From NCBI GenBank assembly GCA_949358305.1, contig OX442319.1, forward strand, positions 11,780,001-11,844,000: DNA of 64,000 bases, given 5' to 3'. Below, piece by piece: positions 22,401 to 33,158 of this stretch (position 1 is the first letter of the stretch; the number at the start of each line of letters is the position of its first letter). Source of the DNA: Strigamia acuminata. Taxonomy: Eukaryota; Arthropoda; Chilopoda; Geophilomorpha; Linotaeniidae. The position numbers were made by a program, and so were the translations under genes. Under the pieces are notes generated by a model, which was not told where the DNA came from, ran no database searches, and saw only the letters and a list, made by a program, of their open reading frames with translations.

Positions 22401-25400
22401 CTCATTGTTGATTTGGAGAACGAGGACCACATTGATGATTGGATTTTGGATTCGGGCGCTTCTGCACATATGTCAAGTAAACGTGGATTGTTCAGTTCAT
22501 TTGTTGAAATGGAAACAATAGTCACGACAGCAAAGAAAGGAGTGAAGCTCATTTCTACAGGAAAGGGCAACGTGATTTTAAATTGCCAATTGGATGGAGG
22601 ACAGACAATAAAGATTTTGTTGATGGATGTGCTATTTATTCCAGAACTAAAGGGGAATTTGATGTCGGTTCCACGTTTGACGGCGAAAAATTACGGAATT
22701 TTCTTCAAAGGAAATTGGGCAGACATAAAGAGCCCAAATGGAGAAACAATTGCTAAAGGAATAAGAGATGGGAACATGTACCTGTTGCAGTTAACAAAAG
22801 AAGAACAGGTGAATGCAGTAACCACGACAACCAAGGAATCGAAGGAATTATGGCATAAACGCTTGTGTCATATGAGCGAGCAGACGATGGATAAAATGAC
22901 CAAAAAGGAAATGGTTCACGGTTTGGAGTACGTAGATGCACAATTGGAAAAATGCACGGCATGCATTTTGGGCAAGATGACCAGAAGTCCCTACAAGAAA
23001 ATCAAGGAAAAACAATCAAACGAGATTTTACAATTGGTGCATGCAGATCTAATAGGACCGATTCAGGTTTCATCTTTGGCGGGAAGCAAATACGCATTAA
23101 TAATGACGGAAGATTTCACACGCAAGAAATTCGTTTATTTCTTAAAGGAAAAATCGCAGACATTTGAGTTTTTTAAAACGTTTAAGGCGATGACAGAGAA
23201 ACAAACTGGACAAAAATTGAAAAAATTCAGAAGTGACAATGGAGGCGAGTTTGTGAACGCGAATTTCAAACATTTTTGCAATGAAGAGGGCATAATCCAC
23301 GAACTGACAGTGCCATTTAATCCGTCCAGCAACGGAATTTCGGAACGGACGAATCGAACGCTCGTGGAGGCGACGCGGACATTACTGCTGGAATCAGGGT
23401 TACCATTGAGTTTTTGGGCAGAGGCTTTAGCCACGTCGGTGTACGTGAAGAATCGCTCTTTGACCAAAATTTATTGCTTGCTTGCGTTTCGTCCACAGTA
23501 CCGGAGGAGATGTGGACGAAACGCAAGCAAGCAATAAATTTTTTGAGAAATTTTGGATGCGAGGCTTTCCTGCACGTCCCAGCAGAAAAACGGCAAAAAC
23601 TCGACCAAAAGGCGAAACATGGGATTTTTATTGGCTATTCGGTTGATAGAAAAGCGTACAGAGTCTACGTTCCGGATGACAAGAAGGTACAAGAAGGAAG
23701 AACAGTTATATTTAACGAGAAAATTCGGGGAGCGGACATTTTTAGTTTAAACGAGAAAAATGAAAAACGACGATTTTGCCAAGAAATCGAGGATGAAATC
23801 ATTGTTGCAGAGCCGAACGTGGATGACAACAACCAACAGCCAGCGGTTGCAGTCGAAGACGAACCACAACCAGAGCAACAGGCGGAGCAACAATTGGATC
23901 AACCAGCACGAGTTGGGAGGCCAGTGGGATCGACGAAGGCCGTACTCGAACAGCGCCACGCAGAGCAACTCGAACTGCGTGAACAACAATTGCAACAAGA
24001 GGGAGTACGCCGCTCACAGAGAATTGCAGCGCAGCATGAAGCGGTCAATGCAGCAGTCGAAGCTGCAGATGAACTATTAGTAGATGAGTTTTTTACACCG
24101 GAAACCTTTGACCAAGCAATGAACTGTGCCGACAAGGAAAGATGGAAAGAGGCAATGAACAGCGAAATTGATTCGTTACACGTAAACAACGTGTGGACCC
24201 TGGTCAAGAGAGAGAAGAAAATGGCAACAATCAAGAGTAAGTGGATATTTCGCATTAAGCTGAACGCCGATCGAAGCGTGAACAAATACAAGGCGAGGTT
24301 GGTGGCGGTGGGATATTCACAGCGAGCCGGAATAGATTTTACAGAAACCTTCTCACCGGTGGTCAGACTGGAGTCGCTTCGAATCATCTTGTCCATGGTC
24401 GCGAAGCACAAATTATTCACAAGACAATTTGATATCAAGACAGCCTACCTTTACGGTCTGATTGACGAAACAATTTTCATGGAGCAGCCGGAAGGGTATG
24501 TGCAAGAGGATTTTGTTTGCAAGCTCGAACGCAGCCTGTATGGCCTGCGCCAATCGGGCAGATGTTGGAATCAACGACTGGACGAAGAACTGACGAAAAT
24601 AGGCCTGACACCGCTAATAAATGACAGGTGTGTTTATGTTTACAAGAAGAGAAATGACTATCTTATTCTGGGAGTCTATGTGGACGATATTTTGGCAGCG
24701 TTCACTCGACCAAAGATTTTGGATCGAATAATGAGACGTTTGAAAAGAGTTTTTGAAGTGATCGACATGGGAGAAGTGCATTTCCTACTAGGGATGGAAA
24801 TTTCGATTACAGAAGCAGGAGTCTTTATTGGTCAACAGAAATACGTTAGCGAAATTTTGGTGAAATATGACTTATTGGACGGGATCGTCGCGAGCACGCC
24901 AATGGCGACCGGTCAGGACCTGAACGATTTTGAAAATTCGAAGAAAGTTGATCAGCAACTATATCAACAAATTTTGGGATCACTGATGCACGTGATGGTG
25001 GTCACCCGACCGGATCTATCATTTGCGATAAGCGCATTGTCGACGTATGCAAGGGATCCACGTCAAGTGCATTTCAGGGCAGCTAAACGTGTCCTGCGTT
25101 ACCTGAAAAAGACAAGAGAAACGCGACTATTTTTTCCGAGTGAAGACGGAAATTTACAAGGTTTTGCTGATGCAAGCTGGTGCTCAACCCAAGAAGCGAA
25201 ATCGTACACGGGAATAATCGTAAAAATCGGACTTTCAACAATAAGTTGGAAAACAAAGAAACAACGTCTCGTTGCGATGTCGTCGACGGAGAGCGAAATT
25301 TTGGCCATATGCGAACTGCTCAAATCCATAAAATGGGCACGTGATTTTCTATATGAAGTTGGAGAAGGAAGCAGTGTTCAAAGAAGTGTGCCAATCTACA

Positions 25401-28400
25401 CAGACAGTTCACCAGCGATTCAAGTTTTGTGTGGGGCGAACCAATTTGGTCGCACAAAACACATTAATAGACATTTAATGTTTATTAAAGACGAGTTGAA
25501 GCTCGGCAATATCAAACTAATTCATTTACCTTCAACAGAAATGATCGCGGACTTTTTAACCAAAGCTGTGGCAAAGGATAAATTCACGGAGGGTCGAAAG
25601 GGCGTAAGCTTGAAGGACGAGGGGAAGATGAACGAGATCGAGGAGGAAGAGAAAAATGAAGACAAATAATAATTTATTCATTTTGTGTTTTTGATATTGT
25701 TGAATGTTAATTTTTAAGTTTGTTTCAAAACCCATGATAATTTATAAGCGGGGTTTGTTAGATTTAATTGTTGTAAATTATCATTTGTTTGACGTTTTAT
25801 CCAAGTTTGTAATGTTTGCGACACGTTATGCGCGTGTCATTCTATTATTGTAAAAACTTTTTCTGAAGAGTAAAGACGTGTTTTTCTGTTCCGTTAACGT
25901 GTGATCTTTTAATTCGATTTGGACATTCGAAATACAACAATTACCAGTCACTGCTCAGCTACTGCTTGGCACACTCTTATTTACTTAATATTTTTTTCTT
26001 TGAAGTAAAAAAAAAACCGAAGACCAAAACTGATACCACGGCTTCCAAATGTTGGAAACCAAAACAAGGTTTTTCAGAAATCTACCTGCAATTTAGTAGA
26101 CGGTCTTTCATTTTTGTTGCATAACATTCCTTCTCACATTCTGTAACTGCATCGTTTTGCTGACAAAGATTTTTCGGAGTATTTACACGTACTATCTATA
26201 AAGACAATGACCTGTTTAGAATAGGAGATTTTTTTCGTTCAGAAATTACCGTTTGACGAGAAAAATCAATTTTAGAATCAAACGCTGTAGTAATGTAAAA
26301 AAGATGTTTCGGATGGGGAAATTGGTTTTTCGGTAGAATGAAGTGCTAGAGTGCACAGAACTATATAAGCAACAATTTGTTAACTTTAAAATGTCTTCAA
26401 AATATCTCACCGGCTGGTATCTGTTCCACGTTGCCCACTTAATACGGCGTTCTTTAGCGTTTTGAAAGCGAAGAAATAGATAGTTTAAATTTCGAGAATA
26501 CCGCACATGATCTGCAAATAGTTAAAGCAAGATGAAAACAAGCAAATAAGTTTGAAATGTGGCATAAGCTGTCAGGTATTTCTACTTTTCCTGAAAGCAG
26601 TGCATGATCCAAATTCTGTGGTCACAATTGATATATTGGCGGACATTAGATCCCGTATTACCTTGTGCTATGTAAAGGATAAGTAGCTTATTACGAATGA
26701 GTTTAATTTAATTTTCTATTTATTTTCTTACTTGTAAGATAAATTTTTGAAACCATTCATATTGATTGAAATTAGAAGAAGCGTTCCATAATTTAAGTGG
26801 TTCGTTTGCAAATTCAGATGATTCATGAAGTAAATCGATTAGTCGGTAATCATGACATTGTGATTTCAGCTTTCTAGCTAATTTTCTCTTCGCTTCTAAT
26901 ATTTCTTCATTTTCATCACAGGCAATAATGAGGGGAAAATGAATGATTTCATCTGCGACGAGATTGACAGTTTTGTAGAGTGGATAATCAAAATACATAT
27001 CAATCAAATCGTAAACGTAATAAACTGAAACAAAGAACAGGAACATTGATATGGTTATTTTGAGTTTCTTTTTAACCAATGGTTGTTTTTGTATATTCTG
27101 CTTTGTTTCTAGCAGAATTCGAATTTTTTCTATCAATTTAGAGTTTTCTTTTGTTGATTTGTTGGACTCCAGAAAAGGGATTCTGCAGTAGTAGACGATT
27201 ATTTCAACGAGCATTAAACAAGACATGCCGAAATAGAGGCCGAGGTTCCCTCCAATGTCGCACAACAAAAAGATGAAATCGTAAGAAAAACTTTCCTTCA
27301 ATGTTCGAACGTCATTATTTGCAACGTAAACTTCTAGAGTATCTTCTCCTTCGTGGGGCGTGACGTCGTATGTTATACTTTGTTGTTTTACATCACATAA
27401 ATTGAGACAATTGCATTCCCTTAATAAGTTTTTTTCAACAATGTCTAATTGAAAGTAATCCCACTGTTTAAGACTTTGTCTTTGATTACATTTTGGGAGG
27501 TTTCGTGCTTCATAAAACGGATATCTAGAAGAAAAACAATGTGACTTTAGTTTAATTTAAATGTAATTTAAATTCATTCTCGGTTATTGTAGTTGGTTAT
27601 ACTAAATTGAGCAATAGCAAATAGACAAACTTTATGAGTTTGCTGTGCTATTTGGACACCAGCAAATGCATGGGAGAAATTCGATTATACAACTACGCCT
27701 CAATGCTCCGTATCACAACTATCTACAACCAAGGGGCACTTTCTCCTTTGGACTCTAGATTTGTGAACACAATTTGTTAATACTACTTAGTTGCAGAAAT
27801 ATTTGACTGCAAACACTTTAAAGTGAACGCCCTGTATACTCTTTGGGAACAATAGGGAGTAATATCATCCAATGGGTAAACATAATCCAGGTCACAATAA
27901 GCTTAGGTGCTGACCTAACCACAAAATGGATATTGTGTCACACGGAATGTGACACAATATCCATTTGGAATGTGACACAATATCCATTTGGGATGTGACA
28001 CAATATCCATTTGGGATGTGACACAATATCCATTTGGAATGTGACACAATATCCATTTGGGATGTGACACAATATCCATTTGGAATGTGACACAATATCC
28101 ATTTGGGATGTGACACAATATCCATTTGGGATGTGACACAATATCCATTTTATATTCTAAAATGGGGTTATTGCCATGTACTGTACAGTGAGGGTCGATT
28201 ATCCGAACTTTCTCCGTGCGAACGACCAGATAACCGAGCAGTTGGTGATGGTGATCGATGGTTTGTGGAATTTCTAATAAACATTTAGTTTATGTACAGA
28301 CTGTTCTAAATCGATAACAAAAATCATTACAAGTTTTGATACTGAAGTTGTGTTTTGTCAGTTTCTGAAGAATGGATTCACTCATGTATTTGCTTGGTGC

Positions 28401-30693
28401 ATGCGTGTTCACATCTCATAGTGATAGGTAATGAAAGTAACAGTGCAGTACCTGCATTTAAAATATTTCATTAAACATGGTTGCAAGCAGTCGTGTAAGT
28501 TGTTGTCACATGGATTTCTTTTTGTGTTGATAAAATGATACTGAAACAAGTTGGAATATGCTTAAACACATATATTTTGCAAAAATGTTATTTCTATTAT
28601 TTCTACCATCTTCAATCTTTCTACATGTTATCATCTTTCTTTCAGATCAGGGCAGATTAATCTAAATTTGACTTGTTCGGACTTGTCTACAACCTCAATG
28701 TAATTGCTTTTTGAATACTTCAATTGTGTGACTTATTTTTAGGTTTTGTGATATCAAGCCAATGGAGAGCTCAATACCACAACAGCCAATAGGAGGAGTG
28801 CCATACATGCATTAAAACAGATTTTATATTGGTGAACATGTAGAACAGACTTTATCATAAAAGATTGGTATCAAACTTTTAACAGACTTAATTTTATTAT
28901 TTGAACTATAATAATGTCCATTTTAAGCTTTTTGTATATGCACTAGCCGGTATAACTTTGCGGCTGAATAAGTACAAAACAGGTTGTCGACGGGTGAAGT
29001 GATAAACAAATACGACATCGTTGCTCAATACGCTTAAGATGCACGTCACCATTTGAAAGACGTCCGTTGATAGTTTTAAATGTTTTGAGGCCTAAACTGG
29101 TGTAGCAATAAATTTTATGTGAGTTTTATTTCTTACTTTCTGTATGTTAGCTGTTGCTTGGTTCATAGTACCATCTATAAATATCTGTTCGACAAGTAAG
29201 TGAGGTATGTAATACACAATTGGTGAGGGATCTACCAATACCTATAAATAAAAATAACAAATTACAATGGTTTCAACAAGAGCACTGGGATAGATTAGGT
29301 CCATTCAATCCTGGCTGGTTTGTGAGGACAAGTTGTGTAAAGGAAAGACAGATACCATCGTTAGACATTTTAGACCCAGCGACAGTGGCGGTTTTAGCAC
29401 CTGAAGGCTCAGGTAGGCAACTACGTAAACATCACGTTTTACTGATGTTGATAAACCTGATTTTATTAAAAGAAATTTGGGGTGTTTGTTGCTGTGTTTG
29501 ATTCCTCGCATATCGTCACATTTAGAAAATTATATCCACGCTGTGGATGCTTTTGGATGCTTTCTTTGATGGAAAAGAACGTATCTGTGTGATTTAATAT
29601 TGAAGACAAAAAAAGGCATTTCAAACACTGTACAGTCGAAAATCTTTATGACGATTCGCGATATAACGAATTATCGATATAACGAATTGTTAAAAATGAC
29701 TTGGTTGGCCAGCCATAGAACACCATGTTAAATATTTTATATTAGCAACTGGACACAAGGGCCAGTTTAAGCAGGGTATGCATCTTTAAACAAGACCGTG
29801 TTCAGTTTGACCTTAGGACTATTGGCTAGTGTGGACAAACCAGTATGATTACATGTTAATGAATGTAGGCGGTATTGTGCCACTAGAAATTATTTATGCA
29901 AGTAATCTGGTGTTAGTTGCAAAATGTTTTAACTGACAAAAGACTTACTGTTAACGTGTCACATGCTTTGGGGAATTTCAGTTTTACTGTCATCTTGTAA
30001 TTATTATTTCCAAATGGAAAAGACAATGCTAAATAAAAATAATTTTCAAAACAGAAATAATAAAGGAGGAATGAAGGTCACTTATTTGTAGACTTACGGC
30101 TAGAAATTTGTGTTGCTGGATAAAAGGCGTCATACGGTTTAACTGTTAGGTTAACTCGTAATTTACCCTGAAAAATTGTCATGTTTATTTTTAAATTTCA
30201 AATTTTATTTACAGATAAGAAAAAAAAGTTAAAAGTTAAAATAGCTTACTACTGCAAAGTAGGCATCGGTTACATAACTGTTTATACTCAAACGTTTGAT
30301 AAAGTCGTTGAAGTCACCATTTGCTAATGGATAATTTAGGGTTTTTACTAAATCACATTCATCTCTATTTAAGTAATTATTTAATTCTTGGGTAGTACGT
30401 GGATAAAAGTAAACAAATGGAAAATAACCATGCGATGTTTCAATCATGCTTGCATCCACGGATGTTGGCTCGTCCAAGTAATGCAATATTCTATCTGCAG
30501 TTTGGTAAGCACAAGCTGCCATATTCATTGCGAGCAGCGTGAAAAGTAAAATGCACACAATCTTTTTCTTGCGTGAAATGTTTTTCATTGATTTGATGAA
30601 TAGTGGAGTCTTTGTTTGCTCTGTCAAAACAGTGCCGACAAGCTGATGTATTTTTTTTCGGCCAATCGGCTGGTAAAATTCTTCTGCTTCCAT
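19483..30693 (-). CDS. Tandem two-module DEG/ENaC channel, copy 2 (intact)
   Basis: Exons on the minus strand: 30250-30693, 30098-30167, 29949-30028, 29137-29241, 28452-28540, 26732-27524, 26586-26667, 26411-26511, 26250-26345, 26086-26195, 19483-19822. They total 2310 nt, 769 aa plus stop, with every junction in phase and GT-AG borders. Module A ends in TM2 with IGG...GMSCL. The Lys-rich linker and module B TM1 follow inside the same exon 6. Module B has EFGSCTAF, Cys pairs, and TM2 at the very C-terminus. Exon 1 is shorter than in copy 1 because an eight-residue piece around RIQQLRNR is missing. Copia 2 occupies intron 10 and leaves coding sequence untouched. Neighbours on both sides are paralogs in the same orientation. 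The expected product is a plasma-membrane cation channel; ligand and partners are unknown. Confidence 0.88.
20314..21231. other. Extra intron 10 DNA in copy 2
   Basis: This 0.9-kb stretch is absent from the equivalent intron of copies 1, 3 and 4, where sequence runs directly from the AACAGGAGTTA-like or GATATTTG-like words to GAAATGGGTT. It holds three tandem copies of a 28-bp unit, GTTGTAACAAACTTGTAATG plus GAGAAAGGA-type ending, at 20422-20503. Otherwise it is AT-rich with no gene that I recognise. It may be an old insertion. Confidence 0.5.
21237..21420 (+). repeat. Copia 2 5' LTR
   Basis: 184 bp, TGTTAGATTTAATTG to GAAATACAACA, visually identical to the 3' LTR. Confidence 0.95.
21555..23537 (+). 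CDS. gag-pol: Copia 2 Gag-PR-IN, 660 aa, cut short by inverted duplication
   Basis: It starts at an ATG in AAAAATGG. Residues about 1-200 form a typical Copia Gag (WQFKVKTLL, AVWDALKALY, then LAELRM). A CCHC knuckle (CYECGKSGHIAKNC) is at 236. Protease is WILDSGASAHMS near 299. The pre-integrase HKRLCH and CxxC elements follow. Integrase carries Asp in HADLIGP (about 497), Asp in RSDNGGEF (about 560) and Glu in GISERTN (about 595). The frame then enters the left arm of a 32-bp inverted repeat and stops at 23537, giving a foreign tail. The next ORF resumes the integrase in another frame. As it stands the copy cannot make a full polyprotein. Confidence 0.92.
   Translation: MADSISGGSLNRIELLKPNNYFIWQFKVKTLLAAKSLTKMITEPAEVKPNQGDADYANKLVKYDEWAKKNNEALGIIILTMSDEEAANCMNMTEAKAVWDALKALYAGATEEQQIDAATELAELRMKNDENVDSYLNRAKSIQARSKAVGRDVKNRELMLFVTRGLLQKHEHIARNFRTNATATIEELRRALKLEEQHSIFRTRGPAMENTTMAFRAQVGKNSGGKKLKGGIKIVCYECGKSGHIAKNCWQRYPEKRPAQAAQRTKETAKIAQVEEATIQHALIVDLENEDHIDDWILDSGASAHMSSKRGLFSSFVEMETIVTTAKKGVKLISTGKGNVILNCQLDGGQTIKILLMDVLFIPELKGNLMSVPRLTAKNYGIFFKGNWADIKSPNGETIAKGIRDGNMYLLQLTKEEQVNAVTTTTKESKELWHKRLCHMSEQTMDKMTKKEMVHGLEYVDAQLEKCTACILGKMTRSPYKKIKEKQSNEILQLVHADLIGPIQVSSLAGSKYALIMTEDFTRKKFVYFLKEKSQTFEFFKTFKAMTEKQTGQKLKKFRSDNGGEFVNANFKHFCNEEGIIHELTVPFNPSSNGISERTNRTLVEATRTLLLESGLPLSFWAEALATSVYVKNRSLTKIYCLLAFRPQYRRRCGRNASKQ
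23466..23542. repeat. Perfect 32-bp inverted repeat inside Copia 2 pol
   Basis: The left arm 23466-23497 and right arm 23511-23542 are exact reverse complements, with a 13-base spacer GTACCGGAGGAGA. The right arm and spacer encode the expected post-integrase sequence (VPEEMWTKRKQAINF). The left arm is its inverted copy and replaces or interrupts the normal reading frame. Confidence 0.95.
23498..25669 (+). CDS. pol: Copia 2 IN C-terminus, RT and RNase H
   Basis: The frame is open from before 23414 but meaningful from about 23498. It begins with the conserved NFLRNFGCEAFLHVP block of Copia integrase C-termini, then a Gln- and Glu-rich linker (about 23820-24080). Reverse transcriptase follows: WKEAMNSEI, KSKWIFRIK, YKARLVA, DIKTAYLYG, LYGLRQSGR, YVDDIL. 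RNase H has GFADASWC and STESEI, with the C-terminal KHINRHLMF block. It ends in a charged tail at 25669. There is no start codon of its own; it needs in-frame fusion to the upstream ORF, which the inverted duplication prevents. Confidence 0.9.
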   Translation, partial: VPEEMWTKRKQAINFLRNFGCEAFLHVPAEKRQKLDQKAKHGIFIGYSVDRKAYRVYVPDDKKVQEGRTVIFNEKIRGADIFSLNEKNEKRRFCQEIEDEIIVAEPNVDDNNQQPAVAVEDEPQPEQQAEQQLDQPARVGRPVGSTKAVLEQRHAEQLELREQQLQQEGVRRSQRIAAQHEAVNAAVEAADELLVDEFFTPETFDQAMNCADKERWKEAMNSEIDSLHVNNVWTLVKREKKMATIKSKWIFRIKLNADRSVNKYKARLVAVGYSQRAGIDFTETFSPVVRLESLRIILSMVAKHKLFTRQFDIKTAYLYGLIDETIFMEQPEGYVQEDFVCKLERSLYGLRQSGRCWNQRLDEELTKIGLTPLINDRCVYVYKKRNDYLILGVYVDDILAAFTRPKILDRIMRRLKRVFEVIDMGEVHFLLGMEISITEAGVFIGQQKYVSEILVKYDLLDGIVASTPMATGQDLNDFENSKKVDQQLYQQILGSLMHVMVVTRPDLSFAISALSTYARDPRQVHFRAAKRVLRYLKKTRETRLFFPSEDGNLQGFADASWCSTQEAKSYTGIIVKIGLSTISWKTKKQRLVAMSSTESEILAICELLKSIKWARDFLYEVGEGSSVQRSVPIYTDSSPAIQVLCGANQFGRTKHINRHLMFIKDELKLGNIKLIHLPSTEMIADFLTKAVAKDKFTEGRKGVSLKDEGKMNEIEEEEKNEDK
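25756..25939 (+). repeat. Copia 2 3' LTR
   Basis: 184 bp, visually identical to the 5' LTR, followed by the ATTAC duplication. Confidence 0.95.
27926..28148. repeat. 23-bp minisatellite in intron 5 of copy 2
   Basis: About nine tandem units of TGTGACACAATATCCATTTG plus GGA or GAA. The first unit is preceded by an inverted unit, making a hairpin with 17-bp arms at 27926-27964. About three units of the same motif, with the same inverted first unit, lie in intron 5 of copy 3 at 50200-50285. ORFs here on the minus strand are translations of the repeat. Confidence 0.93.
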
Positions 30694-31548
30694 TGTTAGA
30701 TTTTCTCAAAAGTGTTATACAGTCACTCTTGCCTGAAAATATTAAGTGTGCGATGATTAGTTTGCGAAAACTTGTGTGTTTTATGAGCAAGGGGACTTCA
30801 TAGCTGGTCATCATTCGATGTCGATGGGAATGTATCATGATGCAAGAGTGAATCAAAAAGGACCAACTTCCTGTAGAACCAGAGCTACTCTGGAACCGCT
30901 AAGCTGCTTATCTCTGCTGTTCCTCCATTTATGTCCACCATGCTGACGCATAGGGAATTTGCCGGCAAACTGTTTCCAGTACCGTGAGTATATGGAATGA
31001 CCAGCAGACCACGTCGACCATGGTTAACCCTAACCGCATAGTCGGCGTGTTGGTCGCAGTAATGCTGCATTGTAGCAGCATAAGCAATGGAAAAAGACAT
31101 GAGAACCGCATTTACTCATTTAAAAATTGAAAATCTAAACTTGAGAAGTTAGAATTTGTGTTGGCTTGGTAGCGATTCGAAAGCGGAAATGACAATGAGT
31201 GACAGAAGTGACGTAATACTGAGGGGAGGGGCAAAGAACAATCTTGGACGCCATTACAGTGACATCACAGTCTTGATTTTCTTATTTACCGTAGTTACGG
31301 GAATAACAATATTTTCAAACAGAATAATACAAACACGCAACACTTGATAATTTGGAATAAGTCGAGAAGTTTCACTTCTACCGTGCCGTTTTAAGCGCAC
31401 ACAGGATCAAATACGATAAATAATAATTAAGAATCTCCGATTACTTATACAAAAACGGCAAAGAAATCTTAACCAACGACAACCAAGCGGAATAATTGAT
31501 TTGCGGCACACAGACCTGATTAAACGACGACGGAGGCCGACAAACGAT
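30694..31548. other. Upstream region of copy 2
   Basis: No gene is seen. It carries the conserved acceptor-like block at about 30732-30745 (minus strand) shared by copies 1 and 3. The stretch 31130-31540 is collinear with 16170-16620 upstream of copy 1. The stretch 30790-31120 has no visible match in the other intergenic units and may be an insertion. Confidence 0.5.
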
Positions 31549-33138
31549 TGTGACGGTTACACTGTCATGCACTTTGTTAGTATAGGACGATTACTTCACC
31601 AATAGATGGCGCTGATGCGTTTTAGCGGTAAATTCAAATTTCGACAATTTTTGAGTGAATAAAATATAAATTACTATTTATATTTTATTCCACTGCAACT
31701 TTAGACACTTTTAAATACTTTTGGATGTTTAAAAACTAGTTGATTTATTTGTCACATAATTCTATTGAATTATGTGCAAACTCTACACCTGGTGAAGTCA
31801 CCCCCCATCACCCACTGTGAGTTGGACTCCTTTTGGATTATAGTCAAAGGGACTTAATCCAAAATGTGTCCTGCGTATCCAGTTCCTGTAGTGGACCTAG
31901 TAGAAGACTATGTCCTGAGTATCCACTTCCTATGATCTGGGATTGGATGGATTTGACTGCCCAGTGATCCCATTGGATCACTGAACAGCTATTCTCCTCA
32001 CCGAGTATATATCCCCCTGCAAAACGGATATAGCTCGCTCTTGTTCTGTTTTTGTTTGATACTGATATTACTTGAGCACATACTATACTTCTCTGCGTTC
32101 CGACAATCCGTTGTAGAAATACTTTGTATTTAGTGTAAGTATCTAGAGTGGGTAGAAGACTCACAGACACACTGCCCGCCTCTTCATGCCAACATTCCGT
32201 TGTAGAAATGTCGTAACTAGAGTGAGTAATTCACAGACACATTTAAGTGTAGTATCTAGAGTGGGGTACAACCCACAGACGCACTCCCTCCAGCTTCATG
32301 CCAACATTCCGTTGTAGAGTGCAGAATCTAGAGTGGAGTAAAATTCACAGACGCATTGGTAATGTAGAATCTAGAGTGGAGTATTTATATTTCACAGACG
32401 CATTATCAGAGTAATCGACGCGGAGTAATTTCCCGGTTACTCTCCCGCCAGCCAGGACCGAGTGGAGTAATTTCCCGGCGATGGATAACCTTTCCTGCGA
32501 GATATTTCGATTCAATTCGTTATTGGTTTGACGGAACATTTAAGTCTAACTTAGATGTTGATTGCACTCGGGGCAAAAAATAGCTCGGCGCTATTTTAAT
32601 ATATTTTACTTATTTTCATAGTTTTAGTTAAGTTTGTGACTCTAAAATATCATGATTAATTCCATAGAATTAATATGAATATTTATTCTCACATTGTTAC
32701 ATCTCGCGGTAATTATTGATTACAACAATTATCTGCGATGCGATGTGTGTGACGATACAGAAAAGTCAACCGCACCTCTCGGATATAACCCACCCAGCCT
32801 AACCATTTACACGCCTTTTAGAACCAAACCCCGGACCATTTAGAAGCCAAAGCCATTCATAGATGACATCTTTTACGTCACAGCAATAAGACCGTTACAA
32901 ATTCTTATTGCATGACTGAAGCCTTCAAATGATATTATTTCAGGGCTTTTGCCAAACAACTGTATAGTTTAACTTCTCGTCATTTTAGCCACTTGTAGGC
33001 ATAGTATTTATATAAGGTTCAAACCGGAATAAATGTTATATGTTTTGAGAAAACATCAGGTTTGCATATTTTACATTTTCACACGGATAGTTCACACTTT
33101 AGTTTAGCAATTGCTATCTCCAGAAGGTAATCGTCACA
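31549..33138 (+). repeat. Gypsy 5' LTR, 1590 bp
   Basis: It is unusually long. It contains about five spaced repeats of (G)AATCTAGAGTGGAGTA...CACAGACGCA at about 32130-32410, and CAACATTCCGTTGTAGA-type words. A TATATAAGG near 33008 and an AATAAA about 20 bases later could be promoter or polyadenylation signals. Confidence 0.95.
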
Positions 33139-33140
33139 CG

Positions 33141-33158
33141 TGGAGGTCCCACCGAGAT
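33141..33158 (+). other. Gypsy primer-binding site, tRNA-Gln-like
   Basis: TGGAGGTCCCACCGAGAT, two bases after the LTR, is complementary over 18 bases to a tRNA 3' end ATCTCGGTGGGACCTCCA. That is the T-arm and acceptor of tRNA-Gln as I know it, with at most one variant base. Confidence 0.7.

Larger units (their letters stand above)
21237..25939 (+). mobile_element. Copia 2: LTR retrotransposon in intron 10 of copy 2
   Basis: A 4703-bp element with 184-bp LTRs (21237-21420 and 25756-25939) that look identical, TG...CA ends, and target duplication ATTAC at 21232-21236 and 25940-25944. Its primer site TGGTAGCAG starts at 21423, two bases after the LTR as in Copia 1, and again fits initiator tRNA-Met. 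Coding sequence runs 21555-25669 but is broken once, in the integrase C-terminal region, by a local inverted duplication. Confidence 0.96.

Noticed and set aside
27892-28148. Three overlapping minus-strand ORFs rich in WILCHIPNGYC
   Set aside because: Translations of the 23-bp intronic repeat in three frames (unit length not a multiple of three).
31844-32539. Short ORFs in the Gypsy 5' LTR, identical to ones at 44261-44956
   Set aside because: They lie wholly within the LTR repeats, on the minus strand, with no domain; the identity reflects LTR identity.
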